In this document: piece after piece, positions 10,240 through 21,445 of the stretch
How the letters are laid out: the number at the start of each line of letters is the position of its first letter
Position numbering within the stretch: the first letter of the stretch is position 1
NCBI GenBank assembly: GCA_023634235.1
Contig: JAMKCF010000001.1
Coordinates: 2,284,001-2,348,000 of the forward strand
Origin: Pisaster brevispinus
Taxonomy: Eukaryota; Echinodermata; Asteroidea; Forcipulatida; Asteriidae
Reading direction: 5' to 3'
DNA length: 64,000 nt
Position numbers and translations under genes: made by a program
The notes under the pieces: model-generated
Told to the model about the DNA's origin: nothing
What the model saw: only the letters and a program-made list of their open reading frames with translations
Database searches by the model: none

Positions 10240-11270
10240 AATTTGCAAGGCTAGAAGGATGTGTAACGAAGGGCTTATACAAGTTCTACGCTGATGCTTT
10301 GTCGTGCATGCTTTATAAAGATCTTGTAAACTGTTGAATAATTTTCTTTATTCTCTATGAAGGAAAGAAGCGCCGTGCTTACAAAATATTCAAGTGTGTT
10401 TTAAACTATTATTCACATTGAGAACGCAATTATTTGTCACGCAATCTCAAAGACGTTTGAGGTCAACTCTCACGCCCCATCAAATCACGGAACAGACGCT
10501 AATTGAGGCTGTTTGTATTAATTGTGAGTTTGTAGGTGCAGATTTTTTTTCTAACTAGAGAATAGAGTCGCAACAAGTCCCGGCTCTGTTGAATCTAGTT
10601 TGTTTTCCGCCCACAAGTGCGAATATTTCAGTAGAACTGTGAACATTTTAAATATTAGGAACCACATTATTTTGACAAATATTTCATGTAAAAATGTAAG
10701 TCAGCGCATTCAATACTTCAACCGAATGAACTTAATACATGTGCATTGTATGTTGCAAAGCATTGCTATTTTCGGATTTTTTTTTCATTTATGAATTTTG
10801 TTCAGTCTGTAAATAGGTATATAAACCTCTATCGATTTTTGGCGATATCTCAAAAACGCTGCCACCTTTTTTGAATGAAATTTGTACAGGTTTGTTTTAT
10901 TGTACTACATTGATATAGCATTAAAACAATTGAACGGTTCCAAAGACAAAGGCACCTTTTAAATGCGAATTTCTCAGTTGGGTTAACGGATAGTTACAGG
11001 CTGTGTGAAATTGGGCCTCGATCTTAGTGTATAAATTTGGCTTGGGGGCAAAGCTGGACAAATTTCAGGGGGAAAAACGAGCATTACCCGCGAAGCTGTG
11101 TCGAACAGGTCATGGAAAGTAGGTCAGTGTTGGTGATTTTTGTAGGGTCCTTTTTTTTCTTACGGACGTAGGGGCAGAAATCGATTGTAATTTCCCCTGT
11201 CGTACAATATTATCAGACCACTTCGTAATGTCCTTCAAAATAGACAGGCTATAAGTCTGTGCTGCGTTCG
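10240..11270. other. No recognised feature
   Basis: I looked for a transmembrane exon that would follow the candidate exon at 10036-10220 and found none. Open frames here are short and AT-biased. Confidence 0.4.
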
Positions 11271-11274
11271 CTGC

Positions 11275-11620
11275 AAGAAACTTTGTTAAAGGGAACGTAT
11301 ACCTTTGTTTTGGGGGACCGTTCGATTGTTTCATCCTTTATAAATGTAGATGTGTACAATCAAACTAACCTGTGAAAAATTCATTTCAAAAGATGGTAGC
11401 GTATGTGAGATATTGCCAAAAAACCGGAGCGGTTATGTTCACACGGGAAGAATAATCGGTAATTGGAATACACAACATGAGAATCGTTTCTGACAGAAAC
11501 GTTTTTCAGATTCAAATTTTGGGGCATAAAAACTGATATATTTTTCCATAACCACATTACTTCGAAATGAAATGATTCTCAAAATGCTTGATACTATCGA
11601 AAGCATACCTTCCCTTTAGT
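11275..11620. mobile_element. Repeat family C, copy 1
   Basis: AAAGGGAACGTATACC, GTAGATGTGTACAAT, GGAGCGGTTATGTTCAC, GAGAATCGTTTCTGACAG (central palindrome) and AACCACATTACTTCGAAAT align block by block with 61260-61610. Confidence 0.75.
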
Positions 11621-11919
11621 ATCAGCAACACGTCGATGTTTTGTTGTTGTTGTTTCGTTATCTCGACGCAAGGACTAACCCATTGTATGTTTTTATTTAA
11701 TTTGTTTATAATTAAAGGAATCAAAATATTTCTCGTGGAAAATACGGTCAGCGCATGTGTAGAAAATTTCCATTGACAACTGGGACAAAGTCGGATTGTC
11801 TGCAATCTTGGATTGGTCTCCGTGTATGAAAAAATGGCTTGGCTCCTCGCATTATACAGGATACCATCAAATTTGCATGTGATGTACATGTAAACAGACT
11901 TGTACTTGCTTCCAAATAT

Positions 11920-12170
11920 TTGGGGGGGGGTTTCTTTAGAGAGAAAATAGAATAAGCTCTTGCAAACTGCTTACCAACCAAAAAGATGGTATAAATGCAA
12001 CAACAAGAAATTGTTAATAGCCTATCGTTTTAACAATCTTCAGCATCGTCTGAAATCGAAGGCTATAAAAACAGAAACTGTCGTGAGATTAATAACAAAC
12101 TGTCGTAAATGCATGCAGGACCCGAAATAGAAATCATGCCTAAAGCCTCACTCAGTTTAAATTTTTTGTG
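11920..12170. other. No recognised feature
   Basis: Short AT-rich spacer with an 8-G run. Nothing supported. Confidence 0.35.
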
Positions 12171-12355
12171 GGGGTGAAACATTACCTTTTTCTCTAAAAC
12201 TACGTTACTTCAAATGGGGGCATTTATGCAATGTTTATAACATCAACAGCTCTCCAGTGCTCTTTACCAAGTAATGTTTATACGGTTATTATTTTCTGGA
12301 GTAATTACCAGAGTAGACGCTCTCTTTAATAAACACAATAAAAGGGATTAAACAT
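12170..12355 (+). mobile_element. Repeat family B, right half
   Basis: CTCTAAAACTACGTTACTTC, CATCAACAGCTCTCCAGTG, CTTTACCAAGTAATG and GGAGTAATTACCAGAG match the right half of the full copy at 57335-57722. The left half is absent. Confidence 0.7.
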
Positions 12356-12359
12356 TAAC

Positions 12360-13200
12360 ATGCGATTATTCCTCTAAAACATTCTTTAAATGAAATGCAT
12401 TTAGTTTTTTATGATCTGTTGGATTTAAGAAGGTTTCTTGAAAGCTGTGATTCATTGACCCAGTTCTTAATGCCTTCCTTTTAGAAACCAGGTCTTTCTA
12501 AATATACTCTACCGAATGCATTTATTGCCTGCTATTGGACTCCTGCATTAAGGTGTGACTGTTATGCAGGCTTCGGCCATGCATCGTGTCTAATATAACG
12601 GCCGCTGCAAAGTCGAGCGAATTACAAAAACAGCGGTCTTCGGCATAACCCATGCTTAATAAATGAATGCATCTCACAACGCTTCATTTGCTGCCGTTGG
12701 CTTCAGTGTTATTCTTGGGTAAATTGCAAATGGAGCTTCACTTGCCAAGATATCGCTTGCTTTCCCGAAGCACGCTCATAAAAGATGGATTTTTTTCTTC
12801 TCTATCTCCATGTTGTGTCTCTGACATCTCCCCGTCTTCGCTCTGACTTATATATATGTGTCATGAGATTGCTGCTCAGTAATTTTCTAGCCCAAATTTC
12901 AAACTTCAAAGTAAACTTGGTCCTCGTTTGTTGGTATTAGTTCCTTGAGAGGAAAAAAGCTCTGTTGGAAATTCTGTTTTTTAATGGTCTCTGTTAGCAG
13001 AAAGCAGTTGAAATACAATGAGATTAAAACCGAATTTCGACTGTTATGAAAAACAAAATTTACCCCGATTTGTGTTCACGATTATAGACATTTAAATGTA
13101 TGGTTTTTCTCAACGTAATGCTGATTTATAGGCAAAACTATAAAGAAAAATACAATAAAGTCTCATGTGAAAGTTTCAGCTGAATACAGTGTCTACTTGC
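12360..13200. other. No recognised feature
   Basis: AT-rich. The block 12530-12720 is CpG-richer (GGCCGCTGCAAAGTCGAGCG), but I find no splice sites or open frame of note. Confidence 0.4.
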
Positions 13201-13239
13201 TAAATGAAAAAGCACAAAATTGTCATGGTATTTTCACAA

Positions 13240-13520
13240 GAACTTCGAATCCATCCACGTCTGACAGCGGGTACCAGCCGCATATCTGGCCGCAGCATTT
13301 ACGAACGGACACCAACCCTCAGAAATCTGACTAACAATTCATGCATGAATCATTTCTCAGATTCAAATGTTTTTTTGGTGAAACATGCAAACCATACTTC
13401 TAAAAGAATCCATTTACAAAATAATTATCAATAGCTGTAGTGCTTCTTACCAAGTAAGTGTTTATAGTCATTATTTGTTTTGAGTTGTTACCAATCTATG
13501 ACCCTACATTTAATCATATA
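13240..13520 (-). mobile_element. Dispersed repeat C-like segment with central palindrome
   Basis: GCGGGTACCAGCCGC, then the near-palindrome AACAATTCATGCATGAATCA inside matching AATCTGA/TCAGATT flanks, then CTTACCAAGTAAGTG and TTACCAATCTATGACCCTAC. This is the reverse order of 35225-35510. Confidence 0.6.
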
Positions 13521-14335
13521 GTGTACATCAAATGATAGCTTCCACGCTACCTAGAAGTATCCAAATTTTATTGAAAATAAAAAAAGGTATTGTTTGAAGG
13601 AAAGATAATATTTCTAAAGAAAGACTTATTCTATTAAACATGAAAATCTTATTTTAAAATGCTTGTTGTTTTATGTTTTTGTTTGATTGGGGTGGGGTTT
13701 TGTTTGCGTGGGGGCGTTCGGGTGTGCAAAATTCAATATCACCAGTCACAGGTCAGTTACACAATAATTTAAAACAGCATCTATCTTAGGCAGCAATGTC
13801 ATCAAAAAATGGTAGTGTGCCTTATCTTGATTTACAGAAAGTAAAAGTCAACAGTCAGCAATCATTTCAACCAGAATTGCTAATCGTGAGCCAAAGACAG
13901 TAAATACACAATCAGCAGTAAATAAAAAAATGTACTGATTTATTGGTTCAGAGGGTGTATTAGCCAACACGTGGGCAGCATTTTTGCCAACATTGAGCAA
14001 TACTGTACTTTATCTTGATTCAAAGAGTGTAAACATGCCAGTATAGCGGCTATGTTTACCAACGCTATTGTAATCGATTCGGTGCTGCGTCTGCCTCTGA
14101 ATTGAGTTCATAAATCCCTGTTAGTATATGCTCAGAATGAGTGCGGGGGCTCCCTCCAGTCCCCAGGTTATCGATTGCGGTGCTTAGGAAGGTTGTGCTG
14201 GAACATGCAAGCCCATGCGACCCCCCCCCCCCCTCCCCATCCCCTTTGTCTCAGAGTTTGCCATTAATTAATTTGTCATCATTAGTAATAAGATTACAGT
14301 CAATGAGAGATTGCTTTATAGGTATTAAACAAGAT
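13520..14335. other. No gene; poly-C tract
   Basis: AT-rich except for a run of 13 C (14221-14233) followed by C-rich sequence. No coding or repeat match. Confidence 0.4.
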
Positions 14336-14705
14336 TGGTAAGGATAAAAACATCGTTGTCTGAAAGCTTACTGATTATGGAGCTCATACTAGAACAATTG
14401 TTTCCTGTGAAATATTTCCCTCTGAAATGAAGTCATGTTCGAGGAAACTGCATCTGAAAACCACCAAAAACCGCCAAAGCTGATTTCGATTTCGTTAATT
14501 TTGGTCGTACCAAAATTAAGCACGATGTGTTTTTGTGATGAAAATTGTGCATGGTTTTTCACTATTTTCTCCTGACTCACACAACGGATTAAGCCCATAT
14601 TTGCACAGGTTTGTAATTTCATGTATATGGTTGATCACACAAAACATGAACACTGTCTGCGACTATTTCATCAGCTCTACCAATCCTGTGTAAAACCTTT
14701 AAAAT
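14335..14705 (-). mobile_element. MITE family A, copy on the minus strand
   Basis: The reverse complement shows all family-A blocks: ATCACACAAAACATGAACAC, CCTGACTCACACAACGGATT and ATGAAGTCATGTTCGAGG as read on the + strand. The left boundary is near GATAAAAACATCG and the right near TACCAATCCTGTGTAAAA. Confidence 0.8.
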
Positions 14706-15069
14706 GTAAAAGCACAGAGACCTATATGCAGACGCATCGTGTGGTCTGTATATAAATTGAACATAAAACAGCGGTAATTATGCAAATATATTGAGCTTGC
14801 CCGACCAAATGCTAACAATGGTTCCAAAGGAAGATAGTTCCTTTGTGACATCGCCTTGGACTCCGAATGGCCCGAAATGAGCTGGAAATAATGTCTCCTC
14901 CATTGATACGAAAATGACAACCGTGATACACACGAGATAGACGTGTTCATAATGCATTATTAATAGAGATTGTGTTCAATATTTATATTAAAACTTCTCC
15001 TTTGATATTATTTTTTTTTCCATCAGGGCGAGTTGACCAACCATTTGAAAACCATTCAAATGAAAGTGT

Positions 15070-15300
15070 TGTATGCTTTGGCGAAATAATGTGTGCGTGT
15101 TTATGCGTTACGTAAAAAGTGTGAACCTGAGTGTACCAGGTCTACACAGTGTGGGGATTATGCACACTATGTGGACTTCACACGTCAACACAGTGTTTTT
15201 TACACTGTTAAGGATTTTTTCAAAAGTGTACAGAGCAAAACAATTACCACAGATTTTATGTTACACAGCTGCGTGTGTGTTTACGCGTTAGTATGATATT
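15070..15300 (+). mobile_element. Repeat family F, left modules
   Basis: GTCTACACAGTGTGG, CTATGTGGACTTCACACGTC and AACACAGTGTTTTTTACAC, with CAAAAGTGTACAGAGCAAAA as in 3120 and 53080. The right part of the element reappears at 15668-15840 after an inserted tandem repeat. Confidence 0.6.
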
Positions 15301-15540
15301 GAATGGTCAGACAGTAGGAGGGTTTACTATGTAGATGCATTTACCCCATTATATCATATATTACAGGCTGGCATAGTTAAATCATTCAAAACCACAGTGG
15401 GTGATGTTGAATGGTCAGACAGTAAGAGGGTTGACTGTGTACTGTGTATGCATTCACCACATGGCAGGCCATAGTTTATTAATTTTTCCAAAACCACAAC
15501 GGATAATGTTGAATGGTCAGACAGTTGGAGGGTAAATAGA
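15296..15540 (+). repeat. Tandem repeat, about 105 bp, 2.3 units
   Basis: TTGAATGGTCAGACAGT starts at 15299, 15408 and 15509, followed each time by (G/A)AGGGT, then GATGCATT(T/C)ACC-type and AAAACCACA blocks. The same unit occurs inverted at 28450-28625. It lies between two parts of a family-F copy. Confidence 0.8.
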
Positions 15541-15667
15541 AACATATCTTCTTTCCTTTAACTGAGAATTGGCCCCTTTTTATTGGTCATGATTTTCTAA
15601 AAGAGGAAAAAAAAAACTTTCTCAGCAGAACTGGCTGTCTGTATGGTCGTGGTTGCCTCCTTTAATA

Positions 15668-15835
15668 TTCGGTACCTATGGAGACCAAGGACAAAACAAA
15701 ACAAGGACAACAAGGTCCTTTGAGGAAAGATCTCAAGACTGGGGTGCTCCACATGAATTATTTTGTACAAAGTCTAAAGGAAGATGTTAACTAGAGACAA
15801 AGGAAAGATCAAAATATGTTTCCTCTGGGATGTAA
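15668..15835 (+). mobile_element. Repeat family F, right module
   Basis: TTCGGTACCTATGGAGACCA, GGGGTGCTCCACATG and TGTACAAAGTCTAAAGG match the right part of the copy at 3200-3370. The short open frame seen in other copies is broken here by stops. Confidence 0.65.
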
Positions 15836-15839
15836 AAAA

Positions 15840-16720
15840 AAATAGATCGAGTATACCAATTTCGAATGTTTATTTGAACACACATTTTAACTTGGACTTT
15901 TACTGGAGCTGCGCGCATGCGCGTTGATTCTAAATCCATGAAGAAAAAAAATGGTCAATTGTATTCATGTTATATCAGTCCAACCCTTCAAAGGAGATAC
16001 TTTTGATCGAAACAAGTTGATTGATAATAGAATAAAGTGTGTCTCCTATTTTTGGACGCTGATAAACACCCTTAATAACAGTTTCTGTTTCGGTAGTTTT
16101 GTTTTGCACGTTTCTATAATACACCATTGGTGTTGGAAAGAGTAAATAAGTTCCCACTGCTAGTTTTCAACAACCATACCATACAAAGAACCAGAGTGAG
16201 CAATTCATGGAATTCAGTGGCCACTGAAAACAATGAAAGGGTATTTCTTTAGTGACTTCTTCCTTTTTTTTCGGTGAATGGCCCAAGAACGCAGGCAGGT
16301 GTACATCAATAAAGATCCTAATTAGCATTTAGAGGACTGTGCTATTCATCTAAACTCTTGATGCAGAACGCGTTATTTAAAAAAAAAGGTACTGCGCGGG
16401 GCTCCACTAGACCCACACTCTGTCCTTCTATCAATGAGCAAGTCTACCGCATTTATTTATGACCTTAGTCTTTTAGAATAAACATTTTGGACGCTGAGGC
16501 TTCGTGAACCTTGAAACTGGTCCGGTGGTGTTTGCCCCTCAAAGCAGAGATGTCCAGGTAACCAATGTTTACGTTAGTTTAATTAATTAAGTCCAAGAAG
16601 TCTACGGGTATTGTATTGTACATAAAACAAGTTAATTACTTAATCCTCTTCTTAAAAAAATGCTGTCAGTATGTGGACAGTAGGCCCAACGCGCCCAAAA
16701 CAACAGCAAAAATTGATCGC
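15840..16720. other. No recognised feature
   Basis: AT-rich with chance ORFs of about 60 codons on both strands at 15951-16157. No repeat match noticed. Confidence 0.4.
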
Positions 16721-16721
16721 A

Positions 16722-17005
16722 GATAATAATAATATAATAATAATAATAATAATGAATGGACTGCGCAATATACACCTAATAAGGTGCTCAAAGCTCATGA
16801 AAAAGAAAAATAGAATTAATAAGAAGGAAGAGGGAACAGAAGAAAGAAAAGACTCCTGAAAAGCTGTTTGAAACAAATGAAATTTCAATCTGTCTTGAAA
16901 TGTGTCCACGGTGCTACTATCCCGAATAAAAAAACTATGTGAGGTTAACTGATTCCAAAGGAATGGTCCAGCATGTGCAAAGGACCTGTCCCCCCCCCCC
17001 CCCCC
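16722..17005 (-). mobile_element. Non-LTR retrotransposon 3' end (RT C-terminus)
   Basis: Minus-strand peptide GDRSFAHAGPFLWNQL...IRDSSTVDTFQDRLKFHLFQTAF is the typical C-terminal end of CR1/Rex1-type reverse transcriptase ORFs (GDR-S/A-F...LWN-LP...IR...F...LK-HLF). A 3' UTR follows with TGAGCACCTTATTAGGTG and an (ATT)n tail at about 16722-16755. The 5' side is cut at an 18-C run (16990-17007). This is a 5'-truncated dead copy. Confidence 0.75.
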
Positions 17006-17144
17006 CAGTTTGTGCGCGTTTTGGGGACAGCAAGTAAGCCAGAATCCAAAGAACGAAGAACGGAGAACCAAAACAAGACATTTTTTTAAATACAGCAAAC
17101 AAAATTTAATTGGGTTATTGCTTGTGTATGGAACTATCAATTGT

Positions 17145-18180
17145 TGGTGATCAATGTAGCGGAGTAGACGAACAGTTAACCTTTGAAATATGATATGAAA
17201 TTATAAAAAATACAATCTGTAATGAATCATCTCTCGGCTATGTTGGCCAACTTGTAATTTGTTTTGACCACCCACGCTCACTCGGCCATCATAATTATCA
17301 CAACCAATTTCAGCTATTTCATTTTTCTTTTCTGGTTTTCCACACGGGGCTCGTAACCGAGAGCTGTTTAGAAAGAAAAAAAACGTGCTCTGCACTGGAA
17401 AAAAACATGATTAATTTACAACGTAAAAACAGCGTGTTTTTTTTCACCTTGCTTTTAATGAAATCGCAAGATGTACTAAACAAAAATATATGACGGTTGA
17501 TAAAAACGTCACCAATGATGTCAAAATGCCTCTAGCTGCCCCTTTTCCTCTGGGGGGGGGGGGGGGCAGCCCTTACGAAGCAGTTTCCAACCCAAGTTGA
17601 TGTAGAGCCTGGGAAGGAGATGAGGCAACTGCAAATGATTGCGGATGAATTCGGAGTCACGTAGCATTAACACGCTTCACTACACCCCAAAAGATATGCA
17701 GGGTGAAACAAAAATACAAAGAACGTGTGATGTCGACACCACGCCAAATACCATTCAGGTCAGCACGGTCTTATTATAGCAAAAGGAATAATTTAGATAG
17801 TTGATAGATTTTGCGGTCGTGTTGTAGGAAACAGTACTCGCCTGTGAATGGCTGACAATCAATTATTTTGTTTGCCGATTTAGTTTCGAAACATGACCCA
17901 AAATAAACTTTGATTATGTTTAAAATAAGGCCGTCCTTTGCAGCTGCACGGATTTTGATAAAAATATACGGTTTTAATTATTAAAAAGGGCCGGTTTACT
18001 TCGTTTATTTGTTAATAACATATAGGCTATTTTTTGTTTTATTTCATTATCTGTTATTTCATTCATTCATTCATTTGTCGGCCATTGATCAATCAAATGC
18101 AAACATGCAATGTTTATAGGTGACTGCTTCTTCGTTCTTTAATTATTATGTTTGACTGAACTTGCTTCCAATCTGTCAAC
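17145..18180. other. No gene; poly-G tract
   Basis: Contains a 15-G run (17552-17566) and a short (ATTC)n run at 18057-18077. No coding signal or known repeat seen. Confidence 0.4.
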
Positions 18181-18184
18181 GAAA

Positions 18185-18570
18185 CAACATTAAATTACAT
18201 TGCTCGCATGGAAAGCCATGAATCACAAGGCATCACCGTATCTCGATGAACTTCTCTCACCTTAAACTCAAAGTTGCAATCTTCAATCTATAAAACAAAC
18301 TTCTTCTAACTGTCCCTAAAACAACCGCATCCTACGGCGATCTTGCCTTTTCAGTATCCTTTCCCAAACTCTGGAACTCTTTACCATTAAATATCCGAGC
18401 TACAGAATCTCTGGACATTTTCAAAAGATGCTTAAAACACATTTGTTCAGCAGTGCTTATGACTGACTCTATATATTGTGTTTTAAATGCACTTGTTTTT
18501 TGTCAGTGTGCAAATGTCTCTTTAACATCCCCTGTATACTTTGATAATCTAAGTATCTTGTTATTATTAT
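18185..18570 (+). mobile_element. Non-LTR retrotransposon 3' end, interrupted copy
   Basis: The peptide LLLTVPKTTASYGDLAFSVS then FPKLWNSLPLNIRATESLDI and FKRCLK ends near 18440, where a 1-base frame shift separates it from the expected THLFSSAYD and stop. An in-frame TAA lies at 18288. These are hallmarks of a CR1/Rex1-type RT C-terminus. The 3' UTR is interrupted at a (TTA)n run (about 18560-18583), and its end (TAGATGGCGCTTTACAAATA) reappears at 18970-19010. Confidence 0.8.
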
Positions 18571-18574
18571 TATT

Positions 18575-18910
18575 ATTATTATTTTTTCGGCATAAAAACA
18601 CATACAAAACACAAACATAATCAGTACAAAACAAAAGCCAGGGACATATGCCTTGAATTAAAAAAGTTTACCTAAAAACTGTAGCCCGAAGGCCTTCAAT
18701 TCCAATATCCCTGGCCATATATAAAAGATCAATAATTATTTACAATATATCTATAAAGACATTAAGAACATGAAGACAACAACAGAAAGATAATTAAAAG
18801 CAGTGACGCTGAATGAGTAAAAATGCAAAATAGTCCCACCCCCTCCCATCAGGCAAATAATAAACTTAACCAGCAAAAAAAACAAAACATATTTTGTAAT
18901 TTATGCTTTT
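18575..18910 (-). mobile_element. Second LINE-like 3' end inserted, opposite orientation
   Basis: Read on the minus strand this is a T-rich 3' UTR (GAAGGCCTTCGGGCTACAGT, CATATGTCCCTGGC) ending TTTTTATGCCGAAAAAA followed by (TAA)n. It separates the two parts of the + strand LINE 3' UTR, meeting it at the shared (TTA)n tract. Confidence 0.55.
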
Positions 18911-18944
18911 CTTTATTTTTTATTTTATTTATTTTTTTGCCAGC

Positions 18945-19012
18945 GCCTCTGATTATGTTTGGTCATAGATAGATGGCGCTTTACAAATATTGTATTGTTG
19001 TTATTAATATAA
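18945..19012 (+). mobile_element. Terminal part of the interrupted LINE 3' UTR
   Basis: GCCTCTGATTATGTTTGGTC, ATAGATAGATGGCGCTTTAC and AAATATTGTATTGTTGTTAT match the end of the copy at 58860-58935. Confidence 0.7.
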
Positions 19013-19014
19013 TT

Positions 19015-19285
19015 ATTAACCAAAATAATCAATGGCTTTTATTATAGCAGCCTTAACCCAAACAGGGTCCCGAGGTGCTCTACAGAGATAAAACACCCAG
19101 ACAAGAAAAAATGAAACCTAGAGCCAAGAAATCCTGTCATAAAAGGGCACGCCAAACATTAACTTTATCTAAGAAGGCCTTGCACGAATTGTATACAGTG
19201 TGCTGACTCGCAGTTCTGGCCTGTTTGCACAACGAAATAAACTTGTAAGATATTCGTAAAAGAATTGAGTAATAATTATGTTGAA
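19015..19285. other. No recognised feature
   Basis: Possibly an older repeat (GTCCCGAGGTGCTCTACAGA), but no second copy was noticed in the window. Confidence 0.3.
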
Positions 19286-19291
19286 AGCTTG

Positions 19292-19520
19292 AACACGTGG
19301 TCAAGTGGTTAGACTGCGTGGCTTACAGTCACAAGGTTGTGGGTTCGAATCCGGCCAAGCTAACCGCCAATTTCACAATGACTAGATTTGTATTGTCGTC
19401 TAGTAACTAAATCACAGTTTATTGATTTGTGCAATCATAGATGTTAAATCAATGTTTGTAGAAGAGAGATTGGCTGTTGCAAGCTTGGCGTTGATATCCA
19501 CACAACTTAAAAAACAAATA
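19292..19520 (+). mobile_element. SINE S1 (tRNA-headed), copy 1
   Basis: GTGGTCAAGTGGTTAGACTG (A box), GGTTGTGGGTTCGAATCC (B box), GCTAACCGCCAATTTCACAA, then the body TCGTCTAGTAACTAAATCAC, GAAGAGAGATTGGCTGTTGC and CTTGGCGTTGATATCC. It matches 21152-21445 and 53405-53690 in order. The pol III promoter boxes are intact. Confidence 0.85.
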
Positions 19521-19885
19521 CACAAACAAGATTTTTCTCAGACCGTCTGTAATAAACGGTTGAAATCGCACTCTTCCAGCCAATACAGGTACGTCAGGAG
19601 TACCACCTCAACTTCGCGACCTTTATCTCCACAGCTTCTAAACTTAATCTGATTTTTAAGTACCACTATGGATGATAACTTCCACCATCAGATAAGGCCA
19701 AGAAGCTATTTCAACAGACAGCATCGTCATCTCTTTTTTTCTTAAGTATCCCCTCCTTTTCAGTCGGGCTCACTCCTCCACTTATCTAGAAACTCAACCC
19801 TGGCGGTCCTGTTGCTCTGTTCGTCAAGTTACATTCTTTGACAGTTCTGCTCTTCGTCTGCTCATATTTTTTTCCCATTTAAGTC

Positions 19886-19975
19886 ATGACCCATCATAAT
19901 CGCCGATGCTGCATAAAATACATCCCCGCGCGTGCGCACCCACACACACACACACACGTGGGCGCAACAGAAAGC
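19886..19975. repeat. Short (CA)n microsatellite in CpG-rich patch
   Basis: CACCCACACACACACACACA at about 19938-19957, next to the CRE/X-box pair. Confidence 0.6.
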
Positions 19976-20065
19976 ACGTATTGCGAATACGGACACGACG
20001 TGACGTCACCGAAGGTTGCTAGGGACGAGTCTTGCTCCTTGGCGGTGTATGTAGTCGCCATGTTT
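19975..20065 (+). promoter_or_regulatory. CRE and X-box-like pair in a CpG-rich patch
   Basis: TGACGTCA (20001-20008), a perfect CREB/ATF palindrome, lies 6 bp before GTTGCTAGGGAC (20015-20026), which closely resembles the RFX X-box of ciliary gene promoters. Both sit in a CpG-rich stretch containing a short (CA)n run (about 19940-19957). An ATG in moderate context (GTCGCCATGT, 20060) opens a 14-codon frame ending TAA. No gene was recognised downstream. The TGACGTCA motif also occurs in MITE ends in this window, so an unrecognised repeat is possible. Confidence 0.25.
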
Positions 20066-20344
20066 GTTGCAATCGCATTCCGCACAATCCGTAATATACA
20101 GTAAATACTTGCTCATCGATTATTGGAACCGTCTCTGTTGAGCAGCTTAGATGGGTTTCTCATTTTTTTACTGATTATAGCCTAGTAGAAGTCATGGCTC
20201 CGGGGACGATGTTTAAATGAATATATTTTTAGGAATAGCCTTGGGGATAAAAATACTTTACTGAGATTATGGTGACCTATAGGCGCATCGTTCCCCTGGA
20301 AGTCGGTACTGTTTAAATGTACAGTTTACAATGCTATAATTTCC

Positions 20345-20845
20345 GATGAGAAGGGTTAAGTCACTGAACTCCATATTGTCACTCCCATACATGTATAAAG
20401 TGAACGGTGTAACGATGAGATAGTCGTCACCGTGTAGCTGAGGTCACTGGGATCCACTAACCAAGGCAATGTTAGCAACTATCGATGAGATGATCACTAC
20501 CCTATGGCTGAGGTCATTGGGATCCATGTTGCTAATCCCATAACTATACGGAATGTTAGCTGAGAATCGATGAGATGTTCAATACCTTATGGTTGAAGTC
20601 ACTGGCACCCATGTTGCCAATCCCATTAACTATTGAATGTTTAATGAAAATCGATGAGATGTTCAATACCCCATAGTTTGGGTCACTGGCATCCATGTTG
20701 CCAATCCCATAACTACGACAATGTTAGCTAAAAATCCATGAGATGTTCATTAGCCTATCTATGGTTGAGGTTACTTAAATCCATCTTGCAACTCCCTTTA
20801 AACTACAAATTATGTTAACAGAGAATTGGCTGATGTTCCAATGAC
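20345..20845 (+). repeat. Tandem repeat, about 85 bp, roughly six units
   Basis: CGATGAGAT(G) starts at 20413, 20483, 20568 and 20652, with variants at 20736 (CCATGAGAT) and about 20826, giving spacings of 70, 85, 84, 84 and 90. Units share CC(T/C)AT(G/A)G-TTGAGGTCACTGG-type, ATCCATGTTGCCAATCCCAT and AATGTTAGCT blocks. The units have diverged and the array seems old. No ORF crosses it. Confidence 0.85.
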
Positions 20846-21151
20846 TTCTTACGGTAACCTTGGATGTTGGGTTCTTATTTCATGATGAGTGTAATTCCCA
20901 AAATAGCATCAATATAAAGCTAACCTTGAGAGTGGCTTCACTTGACCGATTACAAAGCTCAATCATGCTGTACGCATCTCGGTCGTGTCTCAAGTAGTAA
21001 AAACGAGTGTAAGCTATTTATATCCAAACAGGTATCAGGCTATGTTTCAACCTCTTTTAGACTCGATTTTATCACGCTGGGTTTTGAGAACGAGGTCAAC
21101 AAGATGGATTCTTCATGTTAAGAATTACAGCCATTCCTTATGAATATCGTA

Positions 21152-21445
21152 CTAATGTCACTATGGTCAAGTGGTTAGACCGCAGGACTTGCAATCACAA
21201 GGTTGTGGGTTCGAATCCCACCAAGTTAACCGCTGATTTCACAATAACTAGAATAAGTATTATCGTGCAATTACTGAATCACAATTTATTGATTTGTGCA
21301 TATTCATAACCATAGACGTTAAACCAATGTTTGTATGAGAGAGATTGGCTGTTGTCAGCTTGGTGTTTATATCCCCTTGTTTTTAGCTTTGCCGAGCTCC
21401 CTTGTCGGGAAGATAATCTTAACAAACAAACAAAATAAACCTCTG
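21152..21445 (+). mobile_element. SINE S1, near full-length copy
   Basis: ATGGTCAAGTGGTTAGACCG, GGTTGTGGGTTCGAATCCCA, ACCAAGTTAACCGCTGATTT, then ATTTATTGATTTGTGC, GAGAGATTGGCTGTTGTCAG and CCTTGTCGGGAAGATAATCT, with an AACAAACAAACAAAATAAA tail. Head, body and tail are all present. Confidence 0.88.

Noticed and set aside
16652..17140. 162-codon minus-strand ORF, longest in the window
   Set aside because: Only the middle is protein-like (LINE RT C-terminus). The rest is a translated G run, a (ATT)n tail and flanking DNA.
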